Below, piece by piece: positions 46,897 to 58,346 of a stretch of 64,000 nt of DNA. This DNA is from Lota lota (taxonomy: Eukaryota; Chordata; Actinopteri; Gadiformes; Lotidae), in NCBI GenBank assembly GCA_026745465.1, contig JACYXH010000741.1, positions 81,001 to 145,000 on the forward strand, written 5' to 3'. The translations under genes were made by a program, and so were the position numbers. How positions within the stretch are numbered: the first letter of the stretch is position 1; the number at the start of each line of letters is the position of its first letter. Under the pieces are notes generated by a model. The model did no database searches. It saw only the letters and a program-made list of their open reading frames with translations, and was not told the origin of the DNA.

Positions 46897-48769
46897 ATGG
46901 CACTCTCCAAAAAAAGAAAAGTGGACAATGAAAACAGAGCATTTAATCCAGAATGGACAGACTCATTTCTGTTCATACTTCCCAATGGGAGCACTAAACC
47001 AGTGTGTCTCATATGTGCAGAAACCGTGGCACTTATTAAAAGTGGCAATGTGAAACGCCATTATGAGACAAAACATAAAGGTTTTGAACAAACGTACCCA
47101 CTCAAATCTGAATTGAGATCACAGAAAGTAAGTAGTCTCAGAGCCCAATATGACCAGTCCACCAGGATCCTGAGCAACACATTCACTGCCCAACAACGTG
47201 CTCTTGAGTGTTCCCTCAGAGTTTCTTGGATTTTGGGTAAACACAAAAAGCCATTTACAGATGGAGGGGTTGTCAAAGAATGCATGAGTGCAGTAGCTGA
47301 AACACTACTTGAGGGAAAACAAAAAAATGAGCTTTGTGATAAAATAAAGCAAATTCCCATGTCAGCATCATCTGCCACAAAGAAAAGTGAAATATTAACT
47401 CAGGATGTGCTAACCCAGCTAGATGAAGCCATGCATAAGGCACCATGTGTAGGCTTAGCTGTGGATGAGTCCACTGACATATGTGACAATGCTCAGCTGT
47501 TAGTGTTTGCCAGGTTTTTCAACACAGCCCAGAAAACATTCTGTGAAGACATGTTAGGTGTCACTCCCCTTCAGACCAGTACAAGAGGAGAGGATATCTA
47601 CCTGGCCATTAAGGAGATGTTAACAAAAAGAGGAATAGAGCCAAAACAAGTGGTTTCAATAACCCCAGATGGAGCCCCTTCTATGATAGGGAAAGAAAAA
47701 GGAGCTGTAGCAAGACTGAAAGGGGACAATCCTGAGCTTTTATCTTACCATTGCATCATTCATCAATCTGTCCTCTGTGCCTCCCTGTCAGATGAGCATG
47801 CTGAGGTGATGAATACAATGATGAAAATGATAAATTTTCTCAGGGCATCCTCTTCCTACCAGCATCGCATGCTTAGGGAATTCCTCAGAGAAGTTGATGC
47901 CAATGCTGATGATCTTTTGCTGCCACAACAATGTGAGATGGCTCAGCAAAGGCAGGGTGCTAGAGCGCTTTTGGTCCATCAGGAGGGAATTAGCATCTTT
48001 TTTGGCAGAGCTAAGCAGTCAGAAGGCAACACAGTTTTCTCTCTTTTTAGAAAATGAGAAATGGATGGATAATGTGGCCTTTTTGGTTGACATCACGTCA
48101 CATCTGAATGAACTGAATTTGAGGCTACAGGGCAAGGACAATTCAATTTGTGAACTGATGACAGCTGTTCGCTCCTTTCAGAGGAAACTTGAAGTGTTCA
48201 AGGAAGACCTGCAGGGAGACTGTGTACACTTCCCAGCAGTGCAGGAACAGGTTCAGGGACAGAGAGATTTGTCTTCTTTTGTTGATTTTATTGATAAGCT
48301 GATTGTAAACTTCAGCAACCGTTTTGACAGCTTCAGCTTTGGAGAGCAGCTCACCATGTTCATTCAGAACCCATTTCTGATCACAGATGTCAGGGGGTTC
48401 TCAAAGGAAGTCACACAGCACTTTAAATGGGTAAATGCTGGGTCTCTCCAGATGCAATTGGTTGATCTCCAAGCAGATGTGGCCCTGAAAGAGCAGTTTG
48501 TAAGAACTGACCCTTCCACTTTCTGGTTCCAAATGGTCCCTGAGACTGCTTTCCCGGGTCTGAGGAAAGTAGCCCTATACATCTTGACCATGTTTGGCTC
48601 CACATACAACTGCGAGGCAGCTTTCTCCACAATGAACATAACTAAAACTAAATATCGTTCCAGGCTCACCAATGAGCACCTTCACATGTGTATGAGAATG
48701 GCCCTGACTCCATTCAAGCCCAGGTTTAAAATTCTGGCAAGACAGGCTAAAGCTCAATTCTCTCACTGA
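46897..48769 (+). pseudogene. hAT transposase, GTF2IRD2/SCAND3-like, one frame break
   Basis: The start ATG at 46897 opens MALSKKRKVDNENRAF. A BED-like zinc finger follows (CLICAET ... HYETKH), then a DUF4371-like region (VGLAVDESTDICDNAQ) and PDGAPSMIGKEKG. The frame changes at about 47,922 (one extra C in CTGCCACAAC). The second frame carries NNVRWLSKGRVLERFW and the C-terminal dimerisation block CEAAFSTMNITKTKYRSRL, ending at TGA 48,767-48,769. Apart from that single base the roughly 620-codon gene is open, so decay is recent or the break is a sequence error. Confidence 0.88.
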
Positions 48770-49071
48770 GCAAAAACATGGTGGAGTGGGATATGAGGGG
48801 AAGAAAGTGATACTCTAAAACTGTTCAATTGTTAAGATCTGTTGAGATTTATTATTTGTAAAATTGGTTGAGACTGTTGAGTCAAGATGTGAAACAGAAA
48901 AGGGGAAATTCAAACTTTTCCTCCCTTTATATTATTTTTCTGAAGTTAAGCACTTTTTTTGAAATGCACAATTTTCACATTTTATTTATTTTCTCTTATT
49001 TTGACATGCAGCCCTAGTTTTATTTAGTTAATTAATGAGAGCACATTGTACATATCTACAGTCATACATAT

Positions 49072-49429
49072 ATGTTCAGTAGGGCTGCCCCTCTTAGTCG
49101 ATTAGTCGACTAATCGGTCGTTTTGGTCTTAGTCGACTAAGATTTCTTTAGTCGATAAGTCATTTTTTATGCTTATTCATGCTTAATTACTCATTTCCAA
49201 GTAACTTATGAGAACATTTCTGGTGAACACGAGATTTAAAGTGGTGCTTTTGCAGGATTAATTTCGGAGAAACTCAGTTTTACAGATGGTTAATTAACTA
49301 CATTTATATTGCGCTTTTCTAGTCTTGCACAGCTCTGTCGATTAAATCAACTAATCGATTAGTCGACAAACTCATATAAGTGTTAGTCGACTAAGAATTT
49401 CTTTAGTCGAGGACAACCCTAATGTTCAG
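49072..49429. mobile_element. hAT-type MITE nested in the hAT element
   Basis: 342 bp (49080-49421) with ends TAGGGCTGCCC and (reverse complement) TAGGGTTGTCC, and the 8-bp duplication ATGTTCAG on both sides (49072-49079, 49422-49429). Subterminal repeats of TTAGTCGACTAA occur in both orientations. No coding capacity. Confidence 0.92.
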
Positions 49430-49648
49430 TTCTATGTTTCGTGATAATAAATATTGTCAACAAGTTTTTGAATTGTACTGAATTAATTTGATTAGACGGT
49501 CAGTTATTGATTACATTCAGAACTACTAGGCTACTTAAATATATATACCACTAAATTGTTAGACATTATGATCTTCTGGACCTTTGCTTCAAAACATTTT
49601 CTCTAACTGGACCTTTTTTAAATTTTGTTGAATACCCCTGGAGTAGGG

Positions 49649-50153
49649 CATCCTAATCTGCAGCTGGGCCCTCAAGGACGTTTCCCTGCTTCAACACTGG
49701 AGCGCGCCCACTGTTCAGGCCTCACTACAGCGCTTCAACCTTTGTATGCTTGACGTGCTGAGTGACGAGAGCGCAGACTTCTTCTCTTTCATACTATGTT
49801 TTTTACCCTTAATAAACACCGGGTTTATTCTGAGAAACGTCAATACAGTTCAAATAATTTCCACCACAGTTTTGATCATTTAGCTAAATGCATGGGTCCA
49901 TGATTGTGGTAATTTAATTATGTTGGTATGCTCTTCTGGTGTGTTTCGAGGGCTACAGGTGGGAGATTATGAACTGACAGGCGTAAGATCCTAGATGTGT
50001 ACATTGTTGCCGACTTTAGTTGAAAATGAAATAATAATAGTTGATCAGTAAATGCATTAAAGATTCCGTCCTGACTGTATAGGCTAGTTGATCTGATGTG
50101 TTGATCGTAGTGAATACACAGTGAACAGATGGTGAGTGTACTACGTGTGATTC
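49649..50153. other. Intergenic between two hAT elements
   Basis: No coding or repeat structure was recognised. Confidence 0.4.
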
Positions 50154-50802
50154 TCCTAGAACAGTGGTCCCCAACCTTTTTTGTCCCACGGACCGGTTTA
50201 ATGTAGGCATTATTTTCACAGACCGGCCTTCAAGGTGTGGCAGATAAATACAGCAAAAATAAAAGAACACGACCAGCATAAAAATGAATGTTAAGTGCGT
50301 AAAAAATACAACTCACCATTACGCTGAATCAGTTGCCTCGTTTGCTAGCTTGTCGCCACATATTCTGCAGAGCGGACTTGGTGCATGAGAGCCACCTGTT
50401 GCGATAAACCCGTATTTTAAGTATGACTCCTGGTATTGTCTGTTAAAATAAGCTTTCTTTTTCTTGGAGGTCGTAGGCTCCTCTTCTGGCTCCTTAGTTG
50501 GCCTTTTCCCCTTTGCAAAGAAGCTCTCCAAAGACGTTTGTTTTATACTCATTTTCGCTAGTTTGCTGTAACAAGCAATTTTTTTGAGTAACAAGCGTCT
50601 TGACGTGTCAAGAGGCGCAGGCGAATGTTACATCGGAGAAAATCCGGTAGTTTATTTTAAAAATAATACACCTTTCAGACTCTAATAATCAATACAACGG
50701 AAATTATATAAATTATTTATTCTTTCTGTGCGGCCCGGTAGCAAATGCCTCACGGACCGGTACCGGGACGTGGCCCGGTGGTTGGGGATCACTGTCCTAG
50801 AA
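50154..50802 (-). mobile_element. Non-autonomous hAT (Charlie-like) element, 633 bp
   Basis: TCCTAGAA is duplicated at 50154-50161 and 50795-50802. The terminal repeats CAGTGGTCCCCAACC and CAGTGATCCCCAACC bound 50162-50794. Subterminal CGGACCGGT motifs occur at both ends. A truncated transposase start lies inside on the minus strand. Confidence 0.95.
50319..50552 (-). pseudogene. hAT transposase N-terminal fragment
   Basis: From the ATG at 50552, MSIKQTSLESFFAKGKR opens a ZBED-type transposase N-terminus with YLKYGFIATGG and the first half of a BED finger (CRICGDKLANEA). It is cut off at 50,319 before the HxxxH part, consistent with internal deletion. Confidence 0.8.
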
Positions 50803-51308
50803 TACCTAAATACAACCCCAGGTAAGAGTGGTGAGGAAGTTGTCTGCCCTTGTGACAGGGGAGTAACAGTTCCAGAGGTAAAAGTCTTCACAAGGCAGCT
50901 CTAGGATCAGGCCAGAGCTTATCATTCAAGAGGTGTGGCAAGAATGAAACTGGTTTGGCTTCTTTCTCCGAGGCGTAGCCGTCGGTGTTGAGTCATATAC
51001 AACCCGACACAACACTAGTTGAACTGCCTGATAAATAGCGTTGGTATTTTAACTCACAACGACTAAACATGCGTGACTTACAGTGAATCCTATTTTAGGT
51101 TTTATTGGCCACTTGTCAAATCAAGCAAATCTAAAACATCATGGGCATTTGCATTTATGACATTTTATGGACCGGATCAAAAATATATTCAAAATGGAAA
51201 ATAATCTATATGGAAACATGAATGGTATAGCTGGGACACATCTTGCATTCTCCATTCATACAGCAAAGAGCAGACACACACCACAAGCCTTAGGATTGTA
51301 ATGAGCAG
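50803..51308. other. Intergenic / distal slc7a3 3' UTR
   Basis: Nothing recognised. It ends at the slc7a3 poly(A) signal. Confidence 0.4.
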
Positions 51309-51309
51309 T

Positions 51310-51315
51310 TTTATT
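51310..51315 (-). terminator. slc7a3 poly(A) signal
   Basis: AATAAA on the minus strand, 56 bp after the slc7a3 stop codon. Confidence 0.7.
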
Positions 51316-51370
51316 CTAATAAAAACGTAATGCCCCCCCACCACCCACCCACCCACCCCCTGGCCCTGAC

Positions 51371-54237
51371 TTAGAGGGAGCTGCCCCCCTCTGTGTCGCT
51401 GTCGTTGGGGCGCCCCGGTAGATGGGGCCCTTGGCCTGCAGGGCCGGCTCGTATTTGCGGAGAACTGCGAGCCTCACTGCTGTTCCAGATGCCGTAGAAG
51501 AAGTAGATGGCGAAACCTACGAGGTGGAGGCAGAAGACAGATGTAGTGGCAGAGTGGACCGGCACCGTGGACCTGCACCCTGCAGAGTGCCGGTCAACGG
51601 CCAGTGTGTGGCGTTCTGCTTTTAAGTGTGTGCCCACAAGCAAAGGCCCATGTCGGATTTAGTCAGTTCCCGTTTCTTTACTTCCTGCCGTCAACTAGCA
51701 TACTACGAGACTATGGCGACACATTTCCTCGAAATATTACTACCTCAGGACCTCCGATACTTCTTTATAAAGAAGGAGTTTGCAGTGGGCGACTCTTACC
51801 GAGGGCCATCCAGACGGCGAAGCGGCACCAGGTGCTGATGTCCAGCTGCATCATCAGGTAGATGTTGACAAACACGCTGAAGATAGGCAGCCAGGGCAGC
51901 AGAGGGACCTGGGGGGGAGCCGCACACCAACGACACGGCTCATTACTGCCGCTCAAATGCCTTCATGCGCTGGGAGCTTCGTCGGGGGTGGGTGGTTTAC
52001 CTTAAAGGTCAGCGCTTCTTTGCTCTCGGGCTGTCGCCAGATGATGAAGACGCAGACGGCGGAGAGCAGCGTCAGCACGACGCACACCGCCACCACGGCA
52101 GGGTCCGCCGCCATGAGCTCGGCGAGGTGGGTGGCCAGCACCGCGCACAGTATGGTGATGAACACCGCTGCCACACGGGGAGCAAGCGTTAACCTGGTGC
52201 CCTTCCCCACCGTGCCCCCGTTCCTACCGTTCCCATTCCCACCGTGCCCCCGTTCCCATTCCCACCGTGCCCCCAATCCTACCGTGCCCCCATTCCTACC
52301 GTTCCCGTTCCTACCGTGCCCCCATTCCCACCGTGCCCCCGTTCCTACCATGCCCCCAAGCCTACCGTGCCCCATTCCTACCGTGCCCCCATTCCTACCG
52401 TGCTCCCATTCCCACCGTGCTCCCATTGCTACCATTGCCCATTCCTACCATGCCCCCAATCCTACCGTGCCCCCATTCCTACCGTGCCCCCATTCCCACC
52501 GTGCTACCGTTCCTACCGTGCCCCCGTTCCTACCGTGCCCCCATTCCTACCGTGCTCCCATTCCCACCGTGCTCCCATTCCTACCGTGCCCCCGTTCCTA
52601 CCGTGCCCCCATTCCTACCATGCCCCCAATTCTACCGTAATCCCATTCCTACCGTGGCCCCGTTCCTACCGTTCCCATTCCCACCGTGCCCCCGTTCCTA
52701 CCGTTCCCATTCCCACCGTGCCCCCAATCCTACCGTGCCCCCATTCCTACTATTCCCGTTCCTACCGTGCCCCCATTCCCACCGTGCTCCCGTTCCTACC
52801 GTGCCCCCGTTCCTACCATGCCCCAAGCCTACCATGCCCCCATTCCCACCGTGCTCCCATTCCTACCGTGCCCCCATTCCCACCGTGCTCCCATTCCTAC
52901 CGTGCTCCCATTCCCACCGTGCTCCCATTCCTACCATTCCCATTCCTACCATGCCCCCAATCCTACCGTGCCCCCATTCCTACTGTTCCCGTTCCTACCG
53001 TGCCCCCGTTCCCACCGTGCTCCCGTTCCTACCGTGCCCCCGTTCCTACCGTGCCCCTATTCCTACCGTGCTCCCATTCCCACCGTGCTCCCATTCCTAC
53101 CGTGCCCCAATTCCTACCGTTCCCGTTCCTACCGTGCCCCCATTCCCACCGTGCTCCCGTTCCTACCGTGCCCCCGTTCCTACCGTGCCCCTATTCCTAC
53201 CGTGCTCCCATTGCCCACCGTGCTCCCATTCCTACCGTGCCCCCGCTCCAACCGTGCTCCCATTCCTACCATGCTCCCATTCCCACCGTGCTCCCATTCC
53301 TACCATTCCCATTCCTACCATGCCCCCAATCCTACCGTGCCCCCATTCCTACTGTTCCCGTTCCTACCGTGCCCCCGTTCCCACCGTGCTCCCGTTCCTA
53401 CCGTGCCCCCGTTCCTACCGTGCCCCTATTCCTACCGTGCTCCCATTCCCACCGTGCTCCCATTCCTACCGTGCCCCCATTCCTACCGTGCCCCCATTCC
53501 TACCGTTCCCCATTCCCACCGTGCCCCCGTTCCTACCGTGCCCCCATTCCTACCATGCCCCCAATCCTACCGTGCTCCCATTCCTACCGTGGCCCATTCC
53601 TACCGCTCCCGTTCCTACCGTGCCCCCATTCCTACCGCTCCCCATTCCATTTTCATTGCTACGAGATCCATGTAGGAGTGACCTTGTGCTTCTTTTGGGC
53701 CGTTTGTGCGAGGAGCATGCATGTTACGGAGCCCCCGCTGTGCCCGCCAAGCGCAGCGGGGACTGGGCAGGCTGCGCCCGTCTGCCCTGCGCAACACAAC
53801 AGGAAAAACAGGCACCGCCACAAGAGCCCCCGCATTCAAAGAGAGAGGGCTTATCTCACCAGGCTGGTCTCACTGAGACGCAACATCTCTCTTAACAAGA
53901 GAGGCCTGGCCTAGGCCAGCCCGCCAAGACTCCCTCCTCGCTGGGACACTTACAGATAACGGTGGTGGTGATGTAGACGATGGTGCCCGAGGCGAGGGTG
54001 GGGCTCTTGTGGCTGGGCAAGAAGAGCAGCTTGAAGGAGAAGCCCTCCTGCAGGGGCGCGTCCTCCACCTCCACGCTGTCCTCGTAGCCGCTGTCGCCGC
54101 CCCGGCTCACCGCCACCGTCTCCCCGCCCACCAGCTCCACCAGCATCTCCGTCTGGCTGGAGGAGCCCTGGGCCGACGAGCTCAGGCTGCCCGGCTGGTA
54201 CCTGGGAAGGATGGGAGTCCAGCGCTTAGCTCAAGCC

Positions 54238-54272
<35 letters not shown>

Positions 54273-56236
54273 CGTTTTTCAGACACTTCACATGTTCATT
54301 CCAAACTGCATTTGGCGCTCAGCTGTTACTTGTGCTTGATTCTATTTATGTTATCCTTTTCCAACTTGAGCGGCTCACTGCCGATGAACGACTTCCTCCG
54401 GGATGAATAAAGTACACCAAAAACCAGCGCCATAACCCCAAACTGTAGGGTGGAACCTTAAGTGTGAAGGCAGGTGATGCTCCGAGAGCCGCGGGAGACT
54501 AACCGGAGGATGAGGACGCAGATGGCCACCAGGGAGTACGCCAGCAGCGTGCCGATGGACACTGAGGTCCACCAGGGCAGCCAGGTCGAACAGGAAGGCC
54601 ATCAATGCTGCCGGAGACAACCAACAGAAACAAAGATGTGGCATTAGAAATTCAGAAAATGTACACCTCCAGGGGATCATTCTGTACCGGTGCCACTAAC
54701 ATTTCATCTGGCCCCACCCCTCTGTCGCAGTATCGGCCTGTCCTTTGTCACGTACCATCTATCTGTGGACATTCCTTTTAGCTCATTCATTTTATTCACA
54801 CCACCTTTTTAGCCGGGTGTGTTAGCTTGAACTTGCGTAGGTCGTGGTTCCAATGGCAGCGCTCGCACCAGCGACGCTCAAAACCTTCATAACCGCCCCC
54901 TCGCTACCTCCCTAGAACAAGTGTTTGGGGAGAACCCTAATATATCTGCTGTTCTATCTTCTTTACCAAGGAAAAATTGACCTTTTTGGTCCCCGTCTAG
55001 AGCCCTGATCTCTATAAGCAGCAACTAAACGTCTAGATCCAGAATGTCCTCATGATAAGGATGGAGAAAATAGGATTGAAAGGGCGTCTGTAAGCCAAAT
55101 GAAGAGCAACAGGAATAACCACACACTAAGCCCCAGATCAAATACTATAATACTAAATACTATCAAGCCAAACTCAGCGGTGTGTGTGGCGGCGTACCAG
55201 CCACGATGCCCGACACGATGGTGGCCAGCAGGGGGGTCTTGGTGCGCCCATTGATCTTGGAGAGGCCCCTGAAGAGGAGGCCGTCCTCAGCCATGGCGTA
55301 GATGACCCTGGGCATGGGGAACATGGAGCCCAAGAGACTTGGGGTGGGGGTGGGGGAAAGGCTTTATTAGTCACTTTATTGTCCCGTTTTGGGATACATG
55401 GCATTGTAACACATTTCTACGAGCAGTAGACAGCAACCAGGCATTGTAATGTCAGCGCCTTGGTCATTGCAACGGCCGTGTCAGGAATATTAACCCGCTA
55501 TGACCGAACACCTCAAAAGGTGACCCATATAGTCAATAGTGACAGCATTGAGTACGAAGCAAGGAGGGGGGGGGGGGTGCTCGTATCATTCATCATTCCA
55601 ACAAACAACTGGCGTCAGCGACAACGGACGAATTGGGCACCGACCGTAAATGCGTGTATATCTTTGTCTGCTCATTCGGTCCCCCCCACCCAACGAGCGT
55701 TTAGCGCCGAGACAAGCGGAGAGGCGGGCGTCTCACCTGGTGGAGAGGGCGCACAGGGAGCCCACGGCCACGATGTAGCGGGCGGGTGCCCAGCCCACGT
55801 GGCTGAAGGCCTCGGGGAGGGGGCTCTGCGTGTTGAGCTGGTAGTAGGGCATCATCATGGTGAGCGCCGCCGACACGCCAAAGTAGGCGAAGAAACAGAT
55901 GAGCAGGGAGGCCACGATGCCGATGGGGATGGAGCGCATGGGGTTCTTGGCTTCCTCGCCTGGGGGAGGGGAGGGGGATGATTAGATAGCTGCCTTTGGT
56001 CACGATGAATAAGAACGCAATGCCAGACAGCAGGGAGGGGTTGTCAAAGTTTGTCGTTTAAAAAAAACAGGAACATGTGCGGGGTCGGCTTGGCTCAGGA
56101 GGTAGAGCGGGTTGACTTGAAACCGGAAGGGTTGCTGGTTCGATCCCCGGCTCCTCCCTAGCTGAGCGTCGAGGTGTCCCAGAGCGAGACACCTCACCCT
56201 GACTGCTCCCGACGCGCCTGGCGTGTTTGACTCCGA

Positions 56237-56278
<42 letters not shown>

Positions 56279-58346
56279 TTTGGATAAAAGCGTCTGATCT
56301 AACGCTGATCTAAATCCATTTCCAGAGATTTGTGTGAGTACGTAGCCCAGCTATGTTGACTCCCCAGGTCAGAAAAAGGAAGGCGCTCACTTGTTGTGGC
56401 GATGCAGTCGAAGCCAACAAAGGCGTAGAAGCAGGTGGCAGCGCCAGACAGAATGCCGTTCAGCCCGAAGGGCGTGAAGCCGCCAACACCAAAGTCCTTC
56501 TTGACGCTGGAAAACGTGACGCTGGAAAACGTGGCGCAGGAGGGCAGCGTTAAAACACACACACACACACACACAGTTTTTCAACGTACATGCATTTCAA
56601 ACCTCTCACGCTGACAATTCATAAAGCACACATTTCATTGGGATTCCCCCAAACAACGGTCACAACATGACTGGTATAGATTGCACAACTATATATATAG
56701 ATATACAACTGCATTAGGGTACACTACACCAGTGGTTCGCCACCGTTTTGGGGCCACGGCACGCCACAACCCAAACCAGATATTCAAGGCGTGCCAGGGA
56801 ATGATTATAAAAAATGCACAGAAACACATTATTACTAGAATATGTTATGAGCAGTTTCCACAATATTCCACCTCTAAGTCACAGAGACGAAGGAGGAACT
56901 TGCATTGTGTGGAATAATTACAAATTCATGAAGCTAATCCTAAAAGGTAATGATATTGCAAACAGGAAATACTTTCCGCACGTGTTTCACTAGCTGTAAC
57001 CCGTGCGAGAAGAGAAATGTGTATTGTGCCGAGACATTCCAAGCAACCTCCGGCACACCTTGCCCTGCTCTCGGCAAGGTGCCCTGCTCTAGGCACACTG
57101 GTTCCTAACCACTTTAGGTTGGACTTCTGGCTAGGAACCAGTGCAACCACGCAACAAGGACTCGGCGAAAAGGTGCACGGGAGGCGAGGGGGCTACTGAC
57201 TCGATGGGCTGTGTGCTGTTGCTACTGTTGTAGAAGCGCTCAAAGTCATCCTGCTTCAGGTCCCAGTTGGCGGTGTCGCCCTTCACGAAGCCCGAGACGA
57301 TGACAAAGCCCAGCACCACCAGGTTGATGCCCGTGAAGATCTTGTTCACCAACGCTGACTCGTTCACACCAAACGCCAGCAGGCCTGGCAGGAGGAGGAG
57401 GAGGAGGAGGAGGAGGAGAGGCAAAGAGAGAGAGAGAGACAGCACCATGTCAATAACAGGAACAGCATGGCACGAGTTTCGTCACGTTTTCGCACGAAAT
57501 ATGTGTGTGGGCGAAGACTTTCAAAACGTGTTCTCGCTACGAACACCTTTGAAATGTTCATGACAAATAACGCACACTACACCAAACCAGTCTAGTCCAC
57601 AGTGTTGCCCGTTTGGCAGCTTTTCTTTAAACATTTTCCAGGATGTTGAGAAGGCCACTACAGGTAACTGAGAAAGAGAAGTGATTAGCGCCGAAGCCCC
57701 TCCGCTCACCAGTGAGCAGCAGGATGAGGATCAGGGCGAACAGGTCAGGGTACTCAGCCAGCACGTTTCCGGGAACCTTCACAGCCATGGCCACCTTGAA
57801 GAACCCAGAGATCTTCTGCTCCACCAGGTTATCCAACGTGGAGCTCCAGGCCCTGGCTACACTGGCAGTGCCTGCACAGACGACAGGTGACAAGATGGTG
57901 GCGATGAACACACGTACTCTGTAACAGACCCACAACCAAAACGCTGCAACCAAACGCGGAGGCTCCCCCCCCAGCTCACCGATCACGTAGGAGAGGATGA
58001 GGTTCCAGCCCGTGATGAAGGCCCAGATCTCCCCCACCGTCACGTAGCTGTACATGTACGCCGAGCCCGTCTTGGGGACGCGGGCGCCAAACTCGGCGTA
58101 GCACAGTCCGGCCAGCATGGAGGAGAGGGCGGCGATGAGGAAGCACAGGACGATGGCCGGGCCCGCCTTCTCCCGGGCGACCTCGCCGGCGAGCACGTAG
58201 ACGCCCGCGCCGAGGGTGGAGCCCACGCCGAGGGCGATCAGGTCCAGGGTGGACAGGCAGCGGGCAAAGCGGGTCTCCTCTCCGTTGCAGTCCAAGGCCC
58301 GCCGACGGAGCAGCGCCTTGCCAAATCTGGCCAGCTGGTCCGCCAT
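51371..58346 (-). CDS. slc7a3: Cationic amino acid transporter 3-like (SLC7A3)
   Basis: Eleven minus-strand coding exons: 58346-57980, 57871-57710, 57384-57201, 56506-56391, 55959-55737, 55337-55198, 54607-54504, 54201-53954, 52167-52001, 51908-51800 and 51516-51371. They give about 654 residues, the usual CAT length. Recognised blocks are [102 protein letters not shown] and [17 protein letters not shown]7A3 fits better than SLC7A1 at [11 protein letters not shown] and [11 protein letters not shown]. The family imports arginine, lysine and ornithine at the plasma membrane through 14 membrane segments. Exon 54607-54504 is 104 bp where phase requires 103: an extra G in CTCAGTGTCC breaks the [12 protein letters not shown] block. 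The last-exon tail is poorly conserved. Intron 8 is filled by a 1.45-kb minisatellite. Confidence 0.92.
52195..53655. repeat. 1.45-kb minisatellite in slc7a3 intron 8
   Basis: About 80 irregular units of ATTCCTACCGTGCCCCC, with TTCCCACCGTGCTCCC and TTCCTACCGTTCCCG variants. All three plus frames are open for hundreds of codons, but the tract lies between two good slc7a3 splice sites and is not a gene. Confidence 0.93.
54241..54272. repeat. GT microsatellite
   Basis: (GT)n in slc7a3 intron 7. Confidence 0.9.
54608..55197. other. slc7a3 intron 6
   Basis: No exon, RNA gene or clear transposon seen. Confidence 0.4.
56090..56310 (+). mobile_element. tRNA-derived SINE with internal GT tract
   Basis: A tRNA-like head carries an A box (TTGGCTCAGGAGG) and a B box (GGTTCGATCCCCGG). 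It continues into the body AGCTGAGCGTCGAGGTGTCCC and the tail GGATAAAAGCGTCTGATC common in fish SINEs. A (GT)n of about 40 bp interrupts it at 56,238-56,277. The ends that would form the acceptor stem do not pair, so it is not a tRNA gene. Confidence 0.75.
56730..57143. mobile_element. Probable hAT MITE in slc7a3 intron 3
   Basis: It begins CAGTGGTTCGCCACC and ends GGCTAGGAACCAGTG (reverse complement CACTGGTTCCTAGCC). This resembles known hAT termini, with the usual GGGCCACGGCACGCC subterminal sequence. A clear 8-bp target duplication was not found. A second inverted copy of the 3' end lies at about 57,096-57,111. Confidence 0.55.
57385..57710. other. slc7a3 intron 2
   Basis: It carries a GGA tract and a short GA tract next to the exon 3 acceptor (57,390-57,440). 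Otherwise nothing recognised. Confidence 0.4.

Larger units (their letters stand above)
46311..49648 (+). mobile_element. hAT transposon with near-complete transposase
   Basis: The 8-bp duplication GAGTAGGG (46311-46318, 49641-49648) flanks a 3,322-bp element. Its ends, CATAGGTCACTAAC and the reverse complement CAGGGGTATTCAAC, agree at 8 of 14 positions. A BED-finger and hAT transposase lies inside on the plus strand, and a 342-bp MITE is nested near its 3' end. Confidence 0.88.

Noticed and set aside
51780..53914. Several 280-560-codon Pro/His/Arg-rich ORFs on the plus strand
   Set aside because: All three frames are open through one minisatellite in slc7a3 intron 8, and the ends overlap real slc7a3 exons on the other strand.
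56090..56165. tRNA gene
   Set aside because: A and B boxes are present but the ends do not form an acceptor stem and the sequence continues into a SINE body.
57980..58346. slc7a1 or slc7a2 instead of slc7a3
   Set aside because: [23 protein letters not shown] and the overall exon blocks fit SLC7A3 better; a formal tree would settle this.
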